From: Enterobacter sp. Ag1
GTDB lineage: Bacteria; Pseudomonadota; Gammaproteobacteria; Enterobacterales; Enterobacteriaceae
Length of the DNA stretch: 64,000 bases
Direction: 5' to 3'
NCBI GenBank assembly: GCA_000277545.1
Contig: AKXM01000031.1
Coordinates: 210,662 to 274,661 of the forward strand
Below are positions 17,956 to 27,191 of this stretch, piece after piece. The position numbers were made by a program, and so were the translations under genes. The notes below the pieces were generated by a model. That model searched no databases, had not been told where the DNA came from, and saw only the letters and a list, made by a program, of their open reading frames with translations. Position 1 is the stretch's first letter; every line of letters begins with the position of its first letter.

Positions 17956-19122
17956 TTATTGCCCGGTCACCGGCTGCTGATGCCCCGTGCCGTTGCTAAA
18001 GTTAATCAGGCAAAGTATCAGGCCAACCACTGCCAGCGCAGCCGCGGCGACCGGCACCGCCGTCAGGCCGAAGCCACGATCAATGACCGTGCCGCCAACC
18101 CAGGCACCGAGCGCATTGCCGACGTTAAAGGCCGCAATATTCAGCGTGGACACCAGATTAGGTGCTTCTTTGCCGTGCAGCACCACGTTGATTTGCAGCG
18201 CCGGTACCGTGGCAAACGCCGCCATCGCCCACAGGAACAGCGTGATTTCCGCGAGCCATGCGGCATGGCTTGTCCAGCTGAAAAGTAACGAGAAGACCGC
18301 AATCAGGCTGAAGCTGAGGATCAGGCTGAACGAGACTCGCCAGTCCGCCAGCCGCCCACCCAGAATGTTCCCCACCGTCAGCCCCGCACCGATCAGGAAC
18401 AGCGTCCAGCTCACGCCCTCTGGCGTAATGCCTGTCACCTGTAGCAGCATCGGTGCAACATAGCTGAACAGCGCGAACATCGCCGCAGAGAAGAACACCG
18501 TCATACTAAGCGATAGCCAAAGCTTGCCGTGCGCCAGCGCTTTGATTTCGCTTTTTAAGTCAGTGGCTTCTTCATCTTTCTGCGACGGCAGGCTCACTCC
18601 CAGCGCCAGAAACGCAATCACCCCAATAACGGCCACGCCCCAGAAAGTAGCTCGCCAGCCGTAAAGCTGTCCGAACCAGGTGCCAATCGGCACGCCCAGC
18701 ACGTTAGCCAGCGTCAAGCCGGTGAACATCAGCGCCACCGCCGAAGCCTTGCGCCCGGCAGGTACGAGGCTTGCCGCGACGACTGCGCCAATCCCAAAGA
18801 ACGCGCCGTGGCACAGCGCCGTAATAACGCGCGCCAGCATCAGGAAGTTGTAACTCAGCGCGAGGGCACACAGCAGGTTGCCAACAATGAAAATCACCAT
18901 CAGCAAAATTAACGACAGCTTGCGCGGCAGTCGGGCGGTCAGCAGCGCCATGATAGGCGCGCCAATGGCGACCCCCAGCGCATAGCCGCTGATCAGCCAG
19001 CCGGCGACGGGAATGGAGACATGGAGATCCCCTGCCACTTCGGGCAGCAGTCCCATAATCACGAACTCCGTCGTGCCGATGGCGAACGCACTCATCGCCA
19101 GCGCCAGTAAGGAAACAGGCAT
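17956..19122 (-). CDS. MFS transporter, AraJ/YdhP-like (DHA1)
   Basis: The 388-residue product has about 12 hydrophobic segments. The N-terminus MPVSLLALAMSAFAIGTTEF with the LPEVAGDL loop is the hallmark of the AraJ/YdhP/NepI branch, which exports sugars, nucleosides or drugs. I prefer ATG 19122 to the upstream 19170, because family members begin at MxxxLLALAxxAFxIGTTEF. The substrate is unknown. Its neighbours are lysR (convergent) and ygeA (same strand, 200 bp downstream). Confidence 0.85.
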   Translation of the reverse strand: MPVSLLALAMSAFAIGTTEFVIMGLLPEVAGDLHVSIPVAGWLISGYALGVAIGAPIMALLTARLPRKLSLILLMVIFIVGNLLCALALSYNFLMLARVITALCHGAFFGIGAVVAASLVPAGRKASAVALMFTGLTLANVLGVPIGTWFGQLYGWRATFWGVAVIGVIAFLALGVSLPSQKDEEATDLKSEIKALAHGKLWLSLSMTVFFSAAMFALFSYVAPMLLQVTGITPEGVSWTLFLIGAGLTVGNILGGRLADWRVSFSLILSFSLIAVFSLLFSWTSHAAWLAEITLFLWAMAAFATVPALQINVVLHGKEAPNLVSTLNIAAFNVGNALGAWVGGTVIDRGFGLTAVPVAAAALAVVGLILCLINFSNGTGHQQPVTGQ

Positions 19123-19327
19123 TGTATAACTCCGGTTGCAGACATGATGAAAAGCCATTGCTGTGCGCAATCGCCTGTAGTGTGTGAGGATTTCAGAGGA
19201 GCAGCTTTTTGGAATAATGTGCGCTACATAACAAATTTATAACACATTAGCGGCCGGGCATGACCCGGCTCGTCGTGGGGAAAAAACACTACTTACGCTT
19301 ATTTAATTGATATATAAGGATAAACTA

Positions 19328-20026
19328 TTACTCTTCACCGCACATAAAGCGAACTGCATCGGCGGCGTGGATGGCGGCGGTATCAAACACCGGCAGCGGG
19401 CAGTCCTGCTGACTGAGCAGCAGGCCAATTTCGGTACAGCCGAAAATAACCCCTTCCGCCCCCTGCGCCTGCAGCGCCTGAATCACCTGCTGATAATAGC
19501 GCTTCGACTCAGGGTTGATCACCCCGAGGCACAGCTCATCGAAGATTATCTGGTTGATACGCTGACGCTGGGAGGCGTCAGGAATAATCGAGCGGATCCC
19601 GAACTGCGCCTGCAGGCGGCCACGATAAAAATCCTGTTCCATGGTGTAGCGCGTGCCCAGCAAGGCCACCTGGCTTACGCCCTGAGCCGCAATCACCCGC
19701 CCGGTGGCGTCGGCGATGTGCAGAAACGGCAGCGAGCAGCGGGATTCAATATGCTCCGCGACTTTGTGCATAGTGTTTGTACACAGCACAATGCCTTCAG
19801 CCCCGGCCTTTTGCAGCCCCAGCGCCGCCTCAGCCAGCATCTCACCGGCCTTGTCCCACTCACCGGCAGACTGGCAGGCCTCAATCTCGTGAAAATCGAC
19901 GCTGTGCAGCACAATTTTGGCCGAATGCAGCCCGCCCAGACGCTGTTTGATCCTTTCGTTAATTAATCGGTAGTAAGGAATGGTGGATTCCCAGCTCATG
20001 CCGCCCAGCAGCCCAATCGTTTTCAT
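19328..20026 (-). CDS. ygeA: Aspartate/glutamate racemase-family protein YgeA
   Basis: The 232-residue product matches E. coli YgeA (230), a PLP-independent amino-acid racemase reported to act broadly, for example on homoserine. The two catalytic Cys motifs are intact: [11 protein letters not shown] near residue 83 and GCTEIGLL near residue 195, with GGMSWEST at the N-terminus. Two ATGs lie 6 bp apart; the AAGGGG ribosome site abuts the first and is 6 nt from the second, so 20026 is the better start. The lysR-ygeA association is conserved in E. coli; here one MFS gene is inserted. Confidence 0.93.
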   Translation of the reverse strand: MKTIGLLGGMSWESTIPYYRLINERIKQRLGGLHSAKIVLHSVDFHEIEACQSAGEWDKAGEMLAEAALGLQKAGAEGIVLCTNTMHKVAEHIESRCSLPFLHIADATGRVIAAQGVSQVALLGTRYTMEQDFYRGRLQAQFGIRSIIPDASQRQRINQIIFDELCLGVINPESKRYYQQVIQALQAQGAEGVIFGCTEIGLLLSQQDCPLPVFDTAAIHAADAVRFMCGEE

Positions 20027-20080
20027 TGTCATCCCCTTTTGCCATTTCCCTTCGGTTATAACCCTTATTCCGGTAAGAAA

Positions 20081-20102
20081 AAAGCCTCCGAAGGGAGGCT
20101 TT
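20081..20102 (-). terminator. fepE terminator
   Basis: A 9-bp stem AAAGCCTCC/GGAGGCTTT with a GAAG tetraloop lies 18 nt after the fepE stop. On the minus strand it is followed by TTTTTTCTT. Confidence 0.88.
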
Positions 20103-20119
20103 AAAAGGAATGCAGCGCG

Positions 20120-21241
20120 CTAAACAATTTCCAGCTTTTTCTGCCTATCGGCCATGACATTGCGCATTAGCACGTAGCCACAGGCGCCAATCAGGCCAAG
20201 CAAAGCCGCCAGCACGACGATGAGGGATTTCCCCGGGCCTTCTTTTTTCAACGGCAAAGAAGGATTCATTTGATAGCGGAAGGGCTGGAAGTCAACGTCG
20301 TTAACCTTGACCTGCTCAAGTTTAGTTAAATAGTACTCCCGGTTTTGAACGCTGGCGTTTAATTCCGCCACATCTTTAAGCGCGGATTCAATTTTCAGTT
20401 TTTCGGCCAGCCCATCAGCCCCCAGCGCAACCGAGTAATCAGGATCGTCTTTTACCGCTTGCCCATTGCTGTATACCGGCTTTTTAATTCCCGCCGCGTT
20501 AGCAACTTCAAGCGAGTAGCCCAGACGCTGAATATTAACTTTATGCTGGTTTTCGAGGTTTCTCTTATCCAGCTCGAGTTTATCTTTCTCTACCGCGCTT
20601 TTTAATTCAACGCTATAGCGTAAATTTTGCACAACATCCTGATTAACTCGCTGCGCAATAAAGTGAATATAACCGCTCAGCACTTCCCTGGCCTCTTCTG
20701 GATTCGGTCCAGTGAAGCTTAAAGCCCATGAGGTATAGGGGATGGCATCCGGCAGTTTAGAATCTGCGGTATTTACCGATTTGAATTTTGCAGCCGTTTC
20801 CTGAATAGCCTGGTGTAGTTTTACGCTATCGTCCGAGTTAACGGCATTAACAAGCTTTTTAACATACTCAGAATTGGCCAAATACTCTTCACGCAACGCC
20901 TGCGAGTCAAAGTCTTTCAGGAAGGCTTGATAAACATGCCCGGCGTCGACATTAGGCGCTGCATCCAGAACCGTCAGCTCAACCATCGCGCGGTGCAACT
21001 CGATTAGCTGAGAGGATTCTGGCGGCGTAATAACGGCCTTGCTTGACCATTTCTGCGGCATCAAAAAGCTAACGCCCAACCCGGCTAATGCAGCAGCAAA
21101 TGTGATAGCAATTATCGTTTTTTTTGCCGCGAAAAGGGTACTTAACAGGTGAATCAAATCAATTTCCTGACTCGATTCAGTTATCACCGAAAACGCACGG
21201 ATATCTTCCACAGGAGCATTTTTTAATTCAATTGCGGACAT
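20120..21241 (-). CDS. fepE: FepE-type LPS O-antigen chain length regulator (Wzz superfamily)
   Basis: This 373-residue inner-membrane polysaccharide co-polymerase has a cytoplasmic N-terminus, TM1 near residues 43-63 (TIIAITFAAALAGLGVSFLM), a large periplasmic domain and C-terminal TM2 (SLIVVLAALLGLIGACGYVL). The segment NAAGIKKPVYSNGQAVKDDP and the PSLPLKKEGPGK pre-TM2 motif match E. coli FepE strongly. It sets very long O-antigen modal length. In E. coli it sits in the enterobactin region; here it takes the place of araE after ygeA. A TTG start at 21250 is possible, but ATG 21241 is preferred. Confidence 0.9.
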   Translation of the reverse strand: MSAIELKNAPVEDIRAFSVITESSQEIDLIHLLSTLFAAKKTIIAITFAAALAGLGVSFLMPQKWSSKAVITPPESSQLIELHRAMVELTVLDAAPNVDAGHVYQAFLKDFDSQALREEYLANSEYVKKLVNAVNSDDSVKLHQAIQETAAKFKSVNTADSKLPDAIPYTSWALSFTGPNPEEAREVLSGYIHFIAQRVNQDVVQNLRYSVELKSAVEKDKLELDKRNLENQHKVNIQRLGYSLEVANAAGIKKPVYSNGQAVKDDPDYSVALGADGLAEKLKIESALKDVAELNASVQNREYYLTKLEQVKVNDVDFQPFRYQMNPSLPLKKEGPGKSLIVVLAALLGLIGACGYVLMRNVMADRQKKLEIV

Positions 21242-21592
21242 GTTAACCAACTCATAATAGATGCCAGACGAAACTATACCGACAGGAAACCAATGGATTG
21301 AGCACAGAGCTAAATAACAACAAAATAATCAATGATATTTAACACCACGCATTCATAGAACCGAGCATGGTTGAAGAGAAGCAAAGCATTGCGCCATTAT
21401 TCCCAAGAATAATCCTAAAAACAACCACCAAATATTGAGATTTGTTTTTTTTTCAGAAATAGAAATGCGATTCAACTCACTTTTCATGGCGTGTCAGGTC
21501 AGAGACTGCGTTGAGTTTGGCGAAGCATACTCTCAGCACGTTGTGGAAATTAATCGAATGAAAAATATATGTTAACTCTCATTGAGATCACA
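21242..21592. other. Intergenic gap, 351 bp
   Basis: This AT-rich stretch between fepE and the LysR-type gene presumably holds the fepE promoter. I see no ORF, clear hairpin or recognisable site. Confidence 0.5.
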
Positions 21593-22552
21593 TTAGAGTG
21601 AAAGGGCTATCGGTTCTTCACGGAAAAGAAGCTGCTTTGCCCGGGAAGATTCCCCCTCTTCCTCCCCCCAAAAACGAGCGATCTCGGCCTGAACCCAGTC
21701 GCTAAAATAGCCGACTCGCGGCAGCTCCCGCTTACCCTGGGGGATCTCCAGCCAGTAACCATTTCCGCTTTCAAGCTCCAGCTCTGCCAGCGGCACCAAT
21801 AACCCGCCACGCAGCTCGTTGCGGATCATCATCCTGTCGAGCACCGCATAGCCTGCCCCGGTCACACAGGCGTTGATCACCTGATCCTCGGTGCTGAACT
21901 CCAGCCCGCCGGAAAGCAGACTGTCATTTTCTCCCGTCGCAGCAAGCCAGCGCGACCAGTTATCCAGTCGGATGTCGCCGTTAAGAATATGCAGCTGTGG
22001 CTGCGAGGCCAGCGGGGGAAAGACGCCGTCAATCATCAGCAGCGGGCTGGCCACCAGCAGCAGTTTTTCATGGCACAGCCACTGCCCCCGTCCTTCACTT
22101 TCCTGGCGGGTGCCAAAGCGGATGGCGCAGTCAAAATCGCTGTATTTCTGCCGGGTTTCGCTGATAAGGGCAATTTGTAGCTGGCCGTTGCGCTGGCGAA
22201 GCGCCACCAGCCGCGGTGCCAGCCAGCGGGTGGCAAAGGTCGGAGCAACCTGCAGGCGAAGATGCTGGAGAGGATTGCGCAGCTGAACGTGGCACACGCC
22301 CTCTTCAAGAATATCCAGAGACTGGCGTACCACCGGCAACAGCAGCATCGCGTCCTGGGTCAACTCCAGCCCGCTGTGGGTACGCACGAACAGCAGCTTG
22401 CCGAGAAACGCCTCGAGCTGTTTGATTTGCCGACTGGCCGCGCTCTGGGTAATGCACAAGGCCTGCGCCGCTTTGCTAAAGCTAAGCGTCCGGCAAGTCT
22501 CTTCAAAGACCCTTAACATACTGAGTGACGGGAGTTTTCTCATTGTTGTCAT
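21593..22552 (-). CDS. LysR-family transcriptional regulator (GcvA-like)
   Basis: The product of about 319 residues has an N-terminal winged HTH (SMLRVFEETCRTLSFSKAAQALCITQSAASRQIKQLE) and a type 2 periplasmic-binding-like effector domain with APTFATRWLAPRL, characteristic of the GcvA/AmpR branch. It is divergent from the MFS-Fae-AKR-ALDH operon, the classical arrangement for a LysR activator and its target. In-frame ATGs at 22576, 22552 and 22543 compete; GcvA-type proteins usually start close to MRKLPSL, which would favour 22543 or 22552. Confidence 0.87.
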   Translation of the reverse strand: MTTMRKLPSLSMLRVFEETCRTLSFSKAAQALCITQSAASRQIKQLEAFLGKLLFVRTHSGLELTQDAMLLLPVVRQSLDILEEGVCHVQLRNPLQHLRLQVAPTFATRWLAPRLVALRQRNGQLQIALISETRQKYSDFDCAIRFGTRQESEGRGQWLCHEKLLLVASPLLMIDGVFPPLASQPQLHILNGDIRLDNWSRWLAATGENDSLLSGGLEFSTEDQVINACVTGAGYAVLDRMMIRNELRGGLLVPLAELELESGNGYWLEIPQGKRELPRVGYFSDWVQAEIARFWGEEEGESSRAKQLLFREEPIALSL

Positions 22553-22654
22553 TATCCGCGGGCGAGCGCCAGTCATGTTAATAATATGTTTCTAACCTGC
22601 CCTGAAACACCATCCCCCGCCGCAGCTATTTCTGCAAAACAGGAGGAGGATCAC

Positions 22655-22741
22655 ATGCGTTTTTTGCCTGGGGGTATGACTAAAACGCACTCGCCTGCTG
22701 AGGCGCTTTACTGCCACATTGTTAACGTACTTGAAACATAA
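22655..22741 (+). CDS. Possible 28-codon leader ORF
   Basis: ATG 22655 is preceded by a near-perfect ribosome site AGGAGGAGG 5 nt upstream, stronger than that of most genes here. The frame encodes MRFLPGGMTKTHSPAEALYC and eight more residues, ending 44 bp before the MFS ATG, which itself has the same AGGAGGAGG site. A CGCCT-GCTG-AGGCG hairpin (22692-22705) lies within it. This could be a leader peptide or a chance ORF; I do not recognise the peptide. Confidence 0.35.
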   Translation: MRFLPGGMTKTHSPAEALYCHIVNVLET

Positions 22742-22785
22742 AAAATACAAATACCCTACAAAACCACCTCACAGGAGGAGGCATC

Positions 22786-24147
22786 ATGTCCCACCTGACA
22801 CAACAGTACACCCGTATGGATGACGTGCCGTTAAACCGTTTCCATATCAAAATCGCCGGCCTGACCTTCGGCGCACACTTTACCGACGGCTACGTGCTCG
22901 GCGTCATCGGCTTCGCGCTGGCCCAAATCAAACCTCAAATGGGGTTAACGCCCTTCTGGGAAGGGATGCTCGGCAGTTCGGCGCTGATCGGCCTGTTTCT
23001 CGGCAGCCTGGTGTTGGGCTGGATCTCCGATTACGTTGGCCGCCAGAAGATCTTCTGCTTCAGCTTCGTGGTGATAACCCTCGCTTCGGCGCTGCAGTTT
23101 TTCGCCACCACGCCAGAACAGTTGTTCTTCTTGCGGGTAATGGTCGGCATCGGCCTCGGCGGCGACTTCTCCGTCGGCCACACTATGCTGGCCGAGTTTT
23201 CCCCCCGAAAACATCGCGGCGTCCTGCTCGGCTCATTCAGCGTGATCTGGACCTTTGGCTACGTGGCCGCAGGCTTTGCCGGGCACTTCCTGACGGCGCT
23301 AGGGCCGGACGCCTGGCGCTGGCTGCTCTCTTCTTCCGCCCTGCCCGCGCTGATTATTCTGCTGATGCGCATCGGCACGCCGGAATCCCCGCGCTGGCTG
23401 ATGGGCAAAGGGCGACGAGAAGAAGCGATGGCGATTGTCCATAAACACTTCGGCCCTAACGTGCTGCTGGTGGATGAAGCCCCCGTCGCCTCAAAACAGC
23501 GCTTTATGTCGCTGTTCGGGCCGAAATACCGCCGCCGCACCGCCTTCAACAGTCTGTTTTTTGTCTGCCTGGTGATCCCGTATTTCGCCATCTACACCTT
23601 CCTGCCGTCGATTCTGCAGGTGATGGGGCTGAACAATAACTTCACCACCGACCTGCTGCTGAACGCCCTGCTGATCGTCGGCGCGCTGCTCGGGATCCTG
23701 CTGACGGTGGTCTGCTCGCGCCGTGGCTTCCTGATCGGCTCGTTCGTCTTCCTCGCCGCCTGCCTGGTGATGCTCAGCATCATTCCGGTCAGCCAGTCCG
23801 GCTGGTTAATTCTGTTCTTTGCCGCCTTCACGCTGGTGATGTCGGCGGTCAGCAATCTGGTGGGCGTCTTCCCGGCTGAAAGTTTCCCGACGGAAGTGCG
23901 CTCGATGGGCGTCGGCTTTGCCACCTCCATGAGCCGCCTCGGCTCCGCCATCGGCACCGGCTTACTGCCGCTGGCCATTCTGAATTATGGCATGCAGGCC
24001 ACCACCGGCATGCTGGCGCTGGTCCTCGTCATCGGTGCCGTTGTCTCTCTCGCCTGGGCGCCTGAAACCAAAGGGTTAACCCTGGTCGATGCCGCTCACG
24101 ATCCGGCCCAGCGCCACGGCAATGCCGCCGCTGAACCGGCTAAATAA
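22786..24147 (+). CDS. MFS transporter (sugar/metabolite:H+ symporter type), first gene of the Fae-like operon
   Basis: The 453-residue product has about 12 membrane segments. The loop motifs GWISDYVGRQK (between TM2 and TM3), GIGLGGDFSVGHTMLAEFSPRKHRG (TM4-5) and GTPESPRWL before the central loop place it in the sugar-porter/aromatic-acid branch of MFS importers. Uptake of a small organic substrate is likely. It is followed 26 nt later by the Fae-like gene, then by aldo/keto reductase and aldehyde dehydrogenase, so it probably imports the substrate those enzymes handle. A LysR-type regulator is divergent. Confidence 0.88.
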   Translation: MSHLTQQYTRMDDVPLNRFHIKIAGLTFGAHFTDGYVLGVIGFALAQIKPQMGLTPFWEGMLGSSALIGLFLGSLVLGWISDYVGRQKIFCFSFVVITLASALQFFATTPEQLFFLRVMVGIGLGGDFSVGHTMLAEFSPRKHRGVLLGSFSVIWTFGYVAAGFAGHFLTALGPDAWRWLLSSSALPALIILLMRIGTPESPRWLMGKGRREEAMAIVHKHFGPNVLLVDEAPVASKQRFMSLFGPKYRRRTAFNSLFFVCLVIPYFAIYTFLPSILQVMGLNNNFTTDLLLNALLIVGALLGILLTVVCSRRGFLIGSFVFLAACLVMLSIIPVSQSGWLILFFAAFTLVMSAVSNLVGVFPAESFPTEVRSMGVGFATSMSRLGSAIGTGLLPLAILNYGMQATTGMLALVLVIGAVVSLAWAPETKGLTLVDAAHDPAQRHGNAAAEPAK

Positions 24148-24173
24148 CGCTCACGCTTAACAGGAGAAGTCTC

Positions 24174-24677
24174 GTGGAAATGTATATCGGAGAAGGGTTT
24201 GAAGGTAACGGCGTTAACGCCTCGCACATCAACATCATGATTGGCCCACGCAGCGGCGTGGTTGGCCAGGCGTTTTCCAGCAGCCTCGCTTCACCCAGCC
24301 AGGGTCATTGCCCGTTTATGGTGGTGATCAAACCTAACGTTCCGGCCAAACCGATGACGCTGTACGTCAACAAAGCGGAAATCAGCGGCGAGCTGCACGG
24401 CAATGCCACCTGGGGAGCCTCTCAGGCCGCCATCGCCAAAGCGGTCACCGAAGCACTTCTGGACGGCACGCTGCCGCCGGAAGCAGAAGACAACTGGTGC
24501 ATCGTCACCGCCAACTGGGTCAATCCCGGCTGCAACGATATCGACGAGGTGTACCACAACAACTACCGCGCCTGCCGCCAGGCCATCCGCGCGGCCATGG
24601 GAAAACTACCGCAGCGCAGCCAGATTGCCGACGCCCTGCCGCAGCTCGGTAACCCTTTCTACACCCCAAAAGCCTGA
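24174..24677 (+). CDS. Formaldehyde-activating enzyme (Fae) family protein
   Basis: The 167-residue product covers the whole Fae family. Seen in sequence: IGEGFEGNG...SHINIMIGPR at the N-terminus with His18 aligned to the catalytic His17 of methylotroph Fae, then PNVPAKPMTLYVNKAEI, the strongly conserved PNxPxKPxTLxxNK block. True Fae condenses formaldehyde with tetrahydromethanopterin, a cofactor not known in enterobacteria, so the native reaction here is open. The start is GTG 24174, 7 nt after AGGAG; ATG 24180 would be 13 nt away. The gene is co-transcribed with an MFS importer, an AKR and an ALDH. Confidence 0.82.
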   Translation: MEMYIGEGFEGNGVNASHINIMIGPRSGVVGQAFSSSLASPSQGHCPFMVVIKPNVPAKPMTLYVNKAEISGELHGNATWGASQAAIAKAVTEALLDGTLPPEAEDNWCIVTANWVNPGCNDIDEVYHNNYRACRQAIRAAMGKLPQRSQIADALPQLGNPFYTPKA

Positions 24678-24686
24678 GGAGGCGAA

Positions 24687-25730
24687 ATGGAATACGTCAA
24701 TCTGGGCCACAGCGGCCTGAAAGTCTCTCGCCTGTGCCTCGGCACCATGAACATGGGCAGCAAACAGTGGAAACCTTGGATTTTTGACGAGTCGCAAAGC
24801 GAGCCGCTGATCCGTCACGCGCTGGAATCCGGCATTAACTTTATCGACCTCGCGGACTTCTACTCCAGCGGCGCGGGGGAGGAAGTGGTCGGCAACGTGT
24901 TAAAACGCATTGCCCGCCGCGATGACCTGGTCCTCACCACCAAAGTCGGCTACCCCATCGGCACCGGCTTTAACAACCAGGGCCATTCACGCAAACACAT
25001 CATGGAAAGCATCGACGGCAGCCTGAAGCGCCTCGGCACCGACTACGTCGATATCTACATGCTGCACTACTTCGACGTGAATACGCCTGTCGAAGAGACC
25101 TGGGCGGCGATGAACGACATCGTGCGCAGTGGCAAAGCGCGCTACGTCGGCGTTTCCACCATGTACACCTGGCAACTGGCGAAAATCCTTTGGTGCTGCG
25201 AGCGCTATGGCTACGCGAAACCCATCAATATGCAGCTGCAGCTGAACTGCGCCTACCGCGAAGAAGAGCGGGAAATGATCCCTTTCTGCCGCGACCAGGG
25301 GCTTGGCGTGTCAGTCTTTAGCCCGCTCGCCCGCGGCCTGCTGAGCTGTGACTTTACCTCCGTGCGCAACCAGACCGACTTCTTCACCCAGGAGATGTAC
25401 GCGGACATCACCTCCCGAAACGTTGCGCAGTCCGTCAGCCATGTAGCCCAGCTGCGCGGCCTGCCTCCGGCACAAATTGCTCAGGCGTGGGTCCTGAACC
25501 ATCCGGGCGTGGACTGCATGCTGGTTGGCGCAGATTCTGTACAGCAAATTGACAGCGCAATTGCCGCACTCGGCACACCGCTGGATGAAGATGAGCGCTA
25601 CGAACTGGAGCGTAACTACACGCCGTGCGACGTCATCAACGACTACACCGCAGGCAAACGTATTGCGCGTGAGAGCCGCGCCGCTCGCGGCCTGTTTATC
25701 GACAACGTAACCACAAGGAACATCGCATGA
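24687..25730 (+). CDS. Aldo/keto reductase
   Basis: This 347-residue (beta/alpha)8 NADPH-type reductase has its catalytic tetrad visible: Asp54 and Tyr59 in FIDLADFY, Lys86 in TTKVGYP and His127 in MLHYFD. The C-terminal cofactor segment includes PGVDCMLVGADS. It is different from Tas at 7758. It starts 9 nt after the Fae-like gene with an AGGAGG site, and its stop overlaps the ALDH start by ATGA. It probably interconverts an aldehyde or ketone produced or consumed by its operon neighbours; the substrate is unknown. Confidence 0.9.
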   Translation: MEYVNLGHSGLKVSRLCLGTMNMGSKQWKPWIFDESQSEPLIRHALESGINFIDLADFYSSGAGEEVVGNVLKRIARRDDLVLTTKVGYPIGTGFNNQGHSRKHIMESIDGSLKRLGTDYVDIYMLHYFDVNTPVEETWAAMNDIVRSGKARYVGVSTMYTWQLAKILWCCERYGYAKPINMQLQLNCAYREEEREMIPFCRDQGLGVSVFSPLARGLLSCDFTSVRNQTDFFTQEMYADITSRNVAQSVSHVAQLRGLPPAQIAQAWVLNHPGVDCMLVGADSVQQIDSAIAALGTPLDEDERYELERNYTPCDVINDYTAGKRIARESRAARGLFIDNVTTRNIA

Positions 25731-27172
25731 GCAGCTTTGACGCACTGGTTCGTACCGGCTGGTACTGCAACGGTGAATGGCGGGACGCCGACGAGCTCTA
25801 TGCCGTATTAAACCCGGCAACCGATGAAATAGTGGCTCAGGTAGCCAACGCCGGAGCAAAAGAAACCGAGGCAGCCATCGCTGCCGCATACGCCGCCCTG
25901 CCCGCCTGGCGAGCATTAACCGCCAAAGCCCGCTCGCAGATCCTCCAGCGCTGGTTCGCGCTGATCATGGAGCATCAGGCCGAACTGGCGGAACTGATGG
26001 TCACCGAACAGGGCAAAGTACTGGCAGAAGCCAAAGGCGAAGTGGCCTACGCCGCCAGCTTTATCGAATGGTTTGCCGAGGAAGCCAAACGCGCCAACGG
26101 CAAAACCATTCCTTCCACAAAAGCGGGTAACCAAATCCTCACCTTCAAGGAGCCAGTTGGCGTGGTCGCGGCTATTACCCCGTGGAACTTCCCGCTGGCG
26201 ATGCTGACCCGCAAACTCGGCCCCGCGCTGGCAGCGGGCTGTACCGCCGTGATTAAACCGGCGAACGAAACACCGCTATCGGCCTTCGCGCTTATCGTGC
26301 TTGCCGAACGGGCAGGCGTCCCGGCTGGCGTGATTAACGCCGTCACCGGTGATACCGTGGCAATCGGCAGCACGCTGATGGCAAGCCCGACGGTGCGTAA
26401 AATCTCCTTCACCGGCTCCACGCCAACCGGCAAGCTGCTGATGCGCCAGGCGGCGGATACCGTGAAAAAACTGTCGCTGGAGCTGGGCGGTAACGCACCG
26501 TTTATCGTCTTTGACGATGCGGACATTGACGCCGCCGTAGAGGGTGCGATGGCGGCCAAATTCCGCAACAGCGGGCAAACCTGCGTGTGCGTTAACCGTT
26601 TCTACATCCAGGCCGGCGTGTATGAGCAGTTTGTTGAGAAACTCGCTGCCGCCGCGCGGGCGCTGAAAGTTGCCCCTGGCCTGACATCGGGTGCACAGCA
26701 GGGGCCGCTGATTCACCAGAAAGCGGTTGAGAAAGTGGAAGCCCACGTGAAGGACGCCCTTGAGCACGGCGCGCGCCTGCTGTGCGGCGGCGAGCGTCAC
26801 GCCCTCGGCGCATCGTTCTACCAGCCTACCGTGCTGGCCGACGCTACCGAAGCCATGCTGCTGGCCCGCGAGGAAACCTTTGGCCCGCTGGCGGCCTGCT
26901 TCCGCTTCAGCGATGAACTGGAGGCGATTGAACGCGCTAATGGCACGCCGTTTGGCCTTGCCGCCTATCTTTATACCCGCGATCTCGCCCGCGCCTTCCG
27001 GGTGACACAGCAACTGGAAAGCGGCATGGTCGGCGTTAATGAAGGGATTATCTCCACGGAAGTCGCGCCTTTCGGCGGCGTGAAGGAGTCCGGCCTCGGC
27101 CGCGAAGGCTCCGACTGTGGACTAGAAGAGTACCTGGAAACCAAGTATGTGAATCTGGGTGGACTGCTGTAA
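25727..27172 (+). CDS. NAD(P)-dependent aldehyde dehydrogenase (succinate-semialdehyde dehydrogenase, GabD-like)
   Basis: The 481-residue product equals the usual GabD length. Catalytic residues are Asn154 (TPWNFP), Glu252 (LELGGNAP) and Cys286 (NSGQTCVCVN), and the cofactor motif FTGSTPTG is at 229-236. GQTCVCVNR is the pattern of succinate or glutarate semialdehyde dehydrogenases, though substrate calls in this family are unreliable. As last gene of the MFS-Fae-AKR operon it would oxidise an aldehyde to an acid. It is coupled to the AKR by a 4-nt overlap, and a stable hairpin follows. Confidence 0.9.
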   Translation: MSSFDALVRTGWYCNGEWRDADELYAVLNPATDEIVAQVANAGAKETEAAIAAAYAALPAWRALTAKARSQILQRWFALIMEHQAELAELMVTEQGKVLAEAKGEVAYAASFIEWFAEEAKRANGKTIPSTKAGNQILTFKEPVGVVAAITPWNFPLAMLTRKLGPALAAGCTAVIKPANETPLSAFALIVLAERAGVPAGVINAVTGDTVAIGSTLMASPTVRKISFTGSTPTGKLLMRQAADTVKKLSLELGGNAPFIVFDDADIDAAVEGAMAAKFRNSGQTCVCVNRFYIQAGVYEQFVEKLAAAARALKVAPGLTSGAQQGPLIHQKAVEKVEAHVKDALEHGARLLCGGERHALGASFYQPTVLADATEAMLLAREETFGPLAACFRFSDELEAIERANGTPFGLAAYLYTRDLARAFRVTQQLESGMVGVNEGIISTEVAPFGGVKESGLGREGSDCGLEEYLETKYVNLGGLL

Positions 27173-27191
27173 CTGTTGCCTTAGCGATGCG

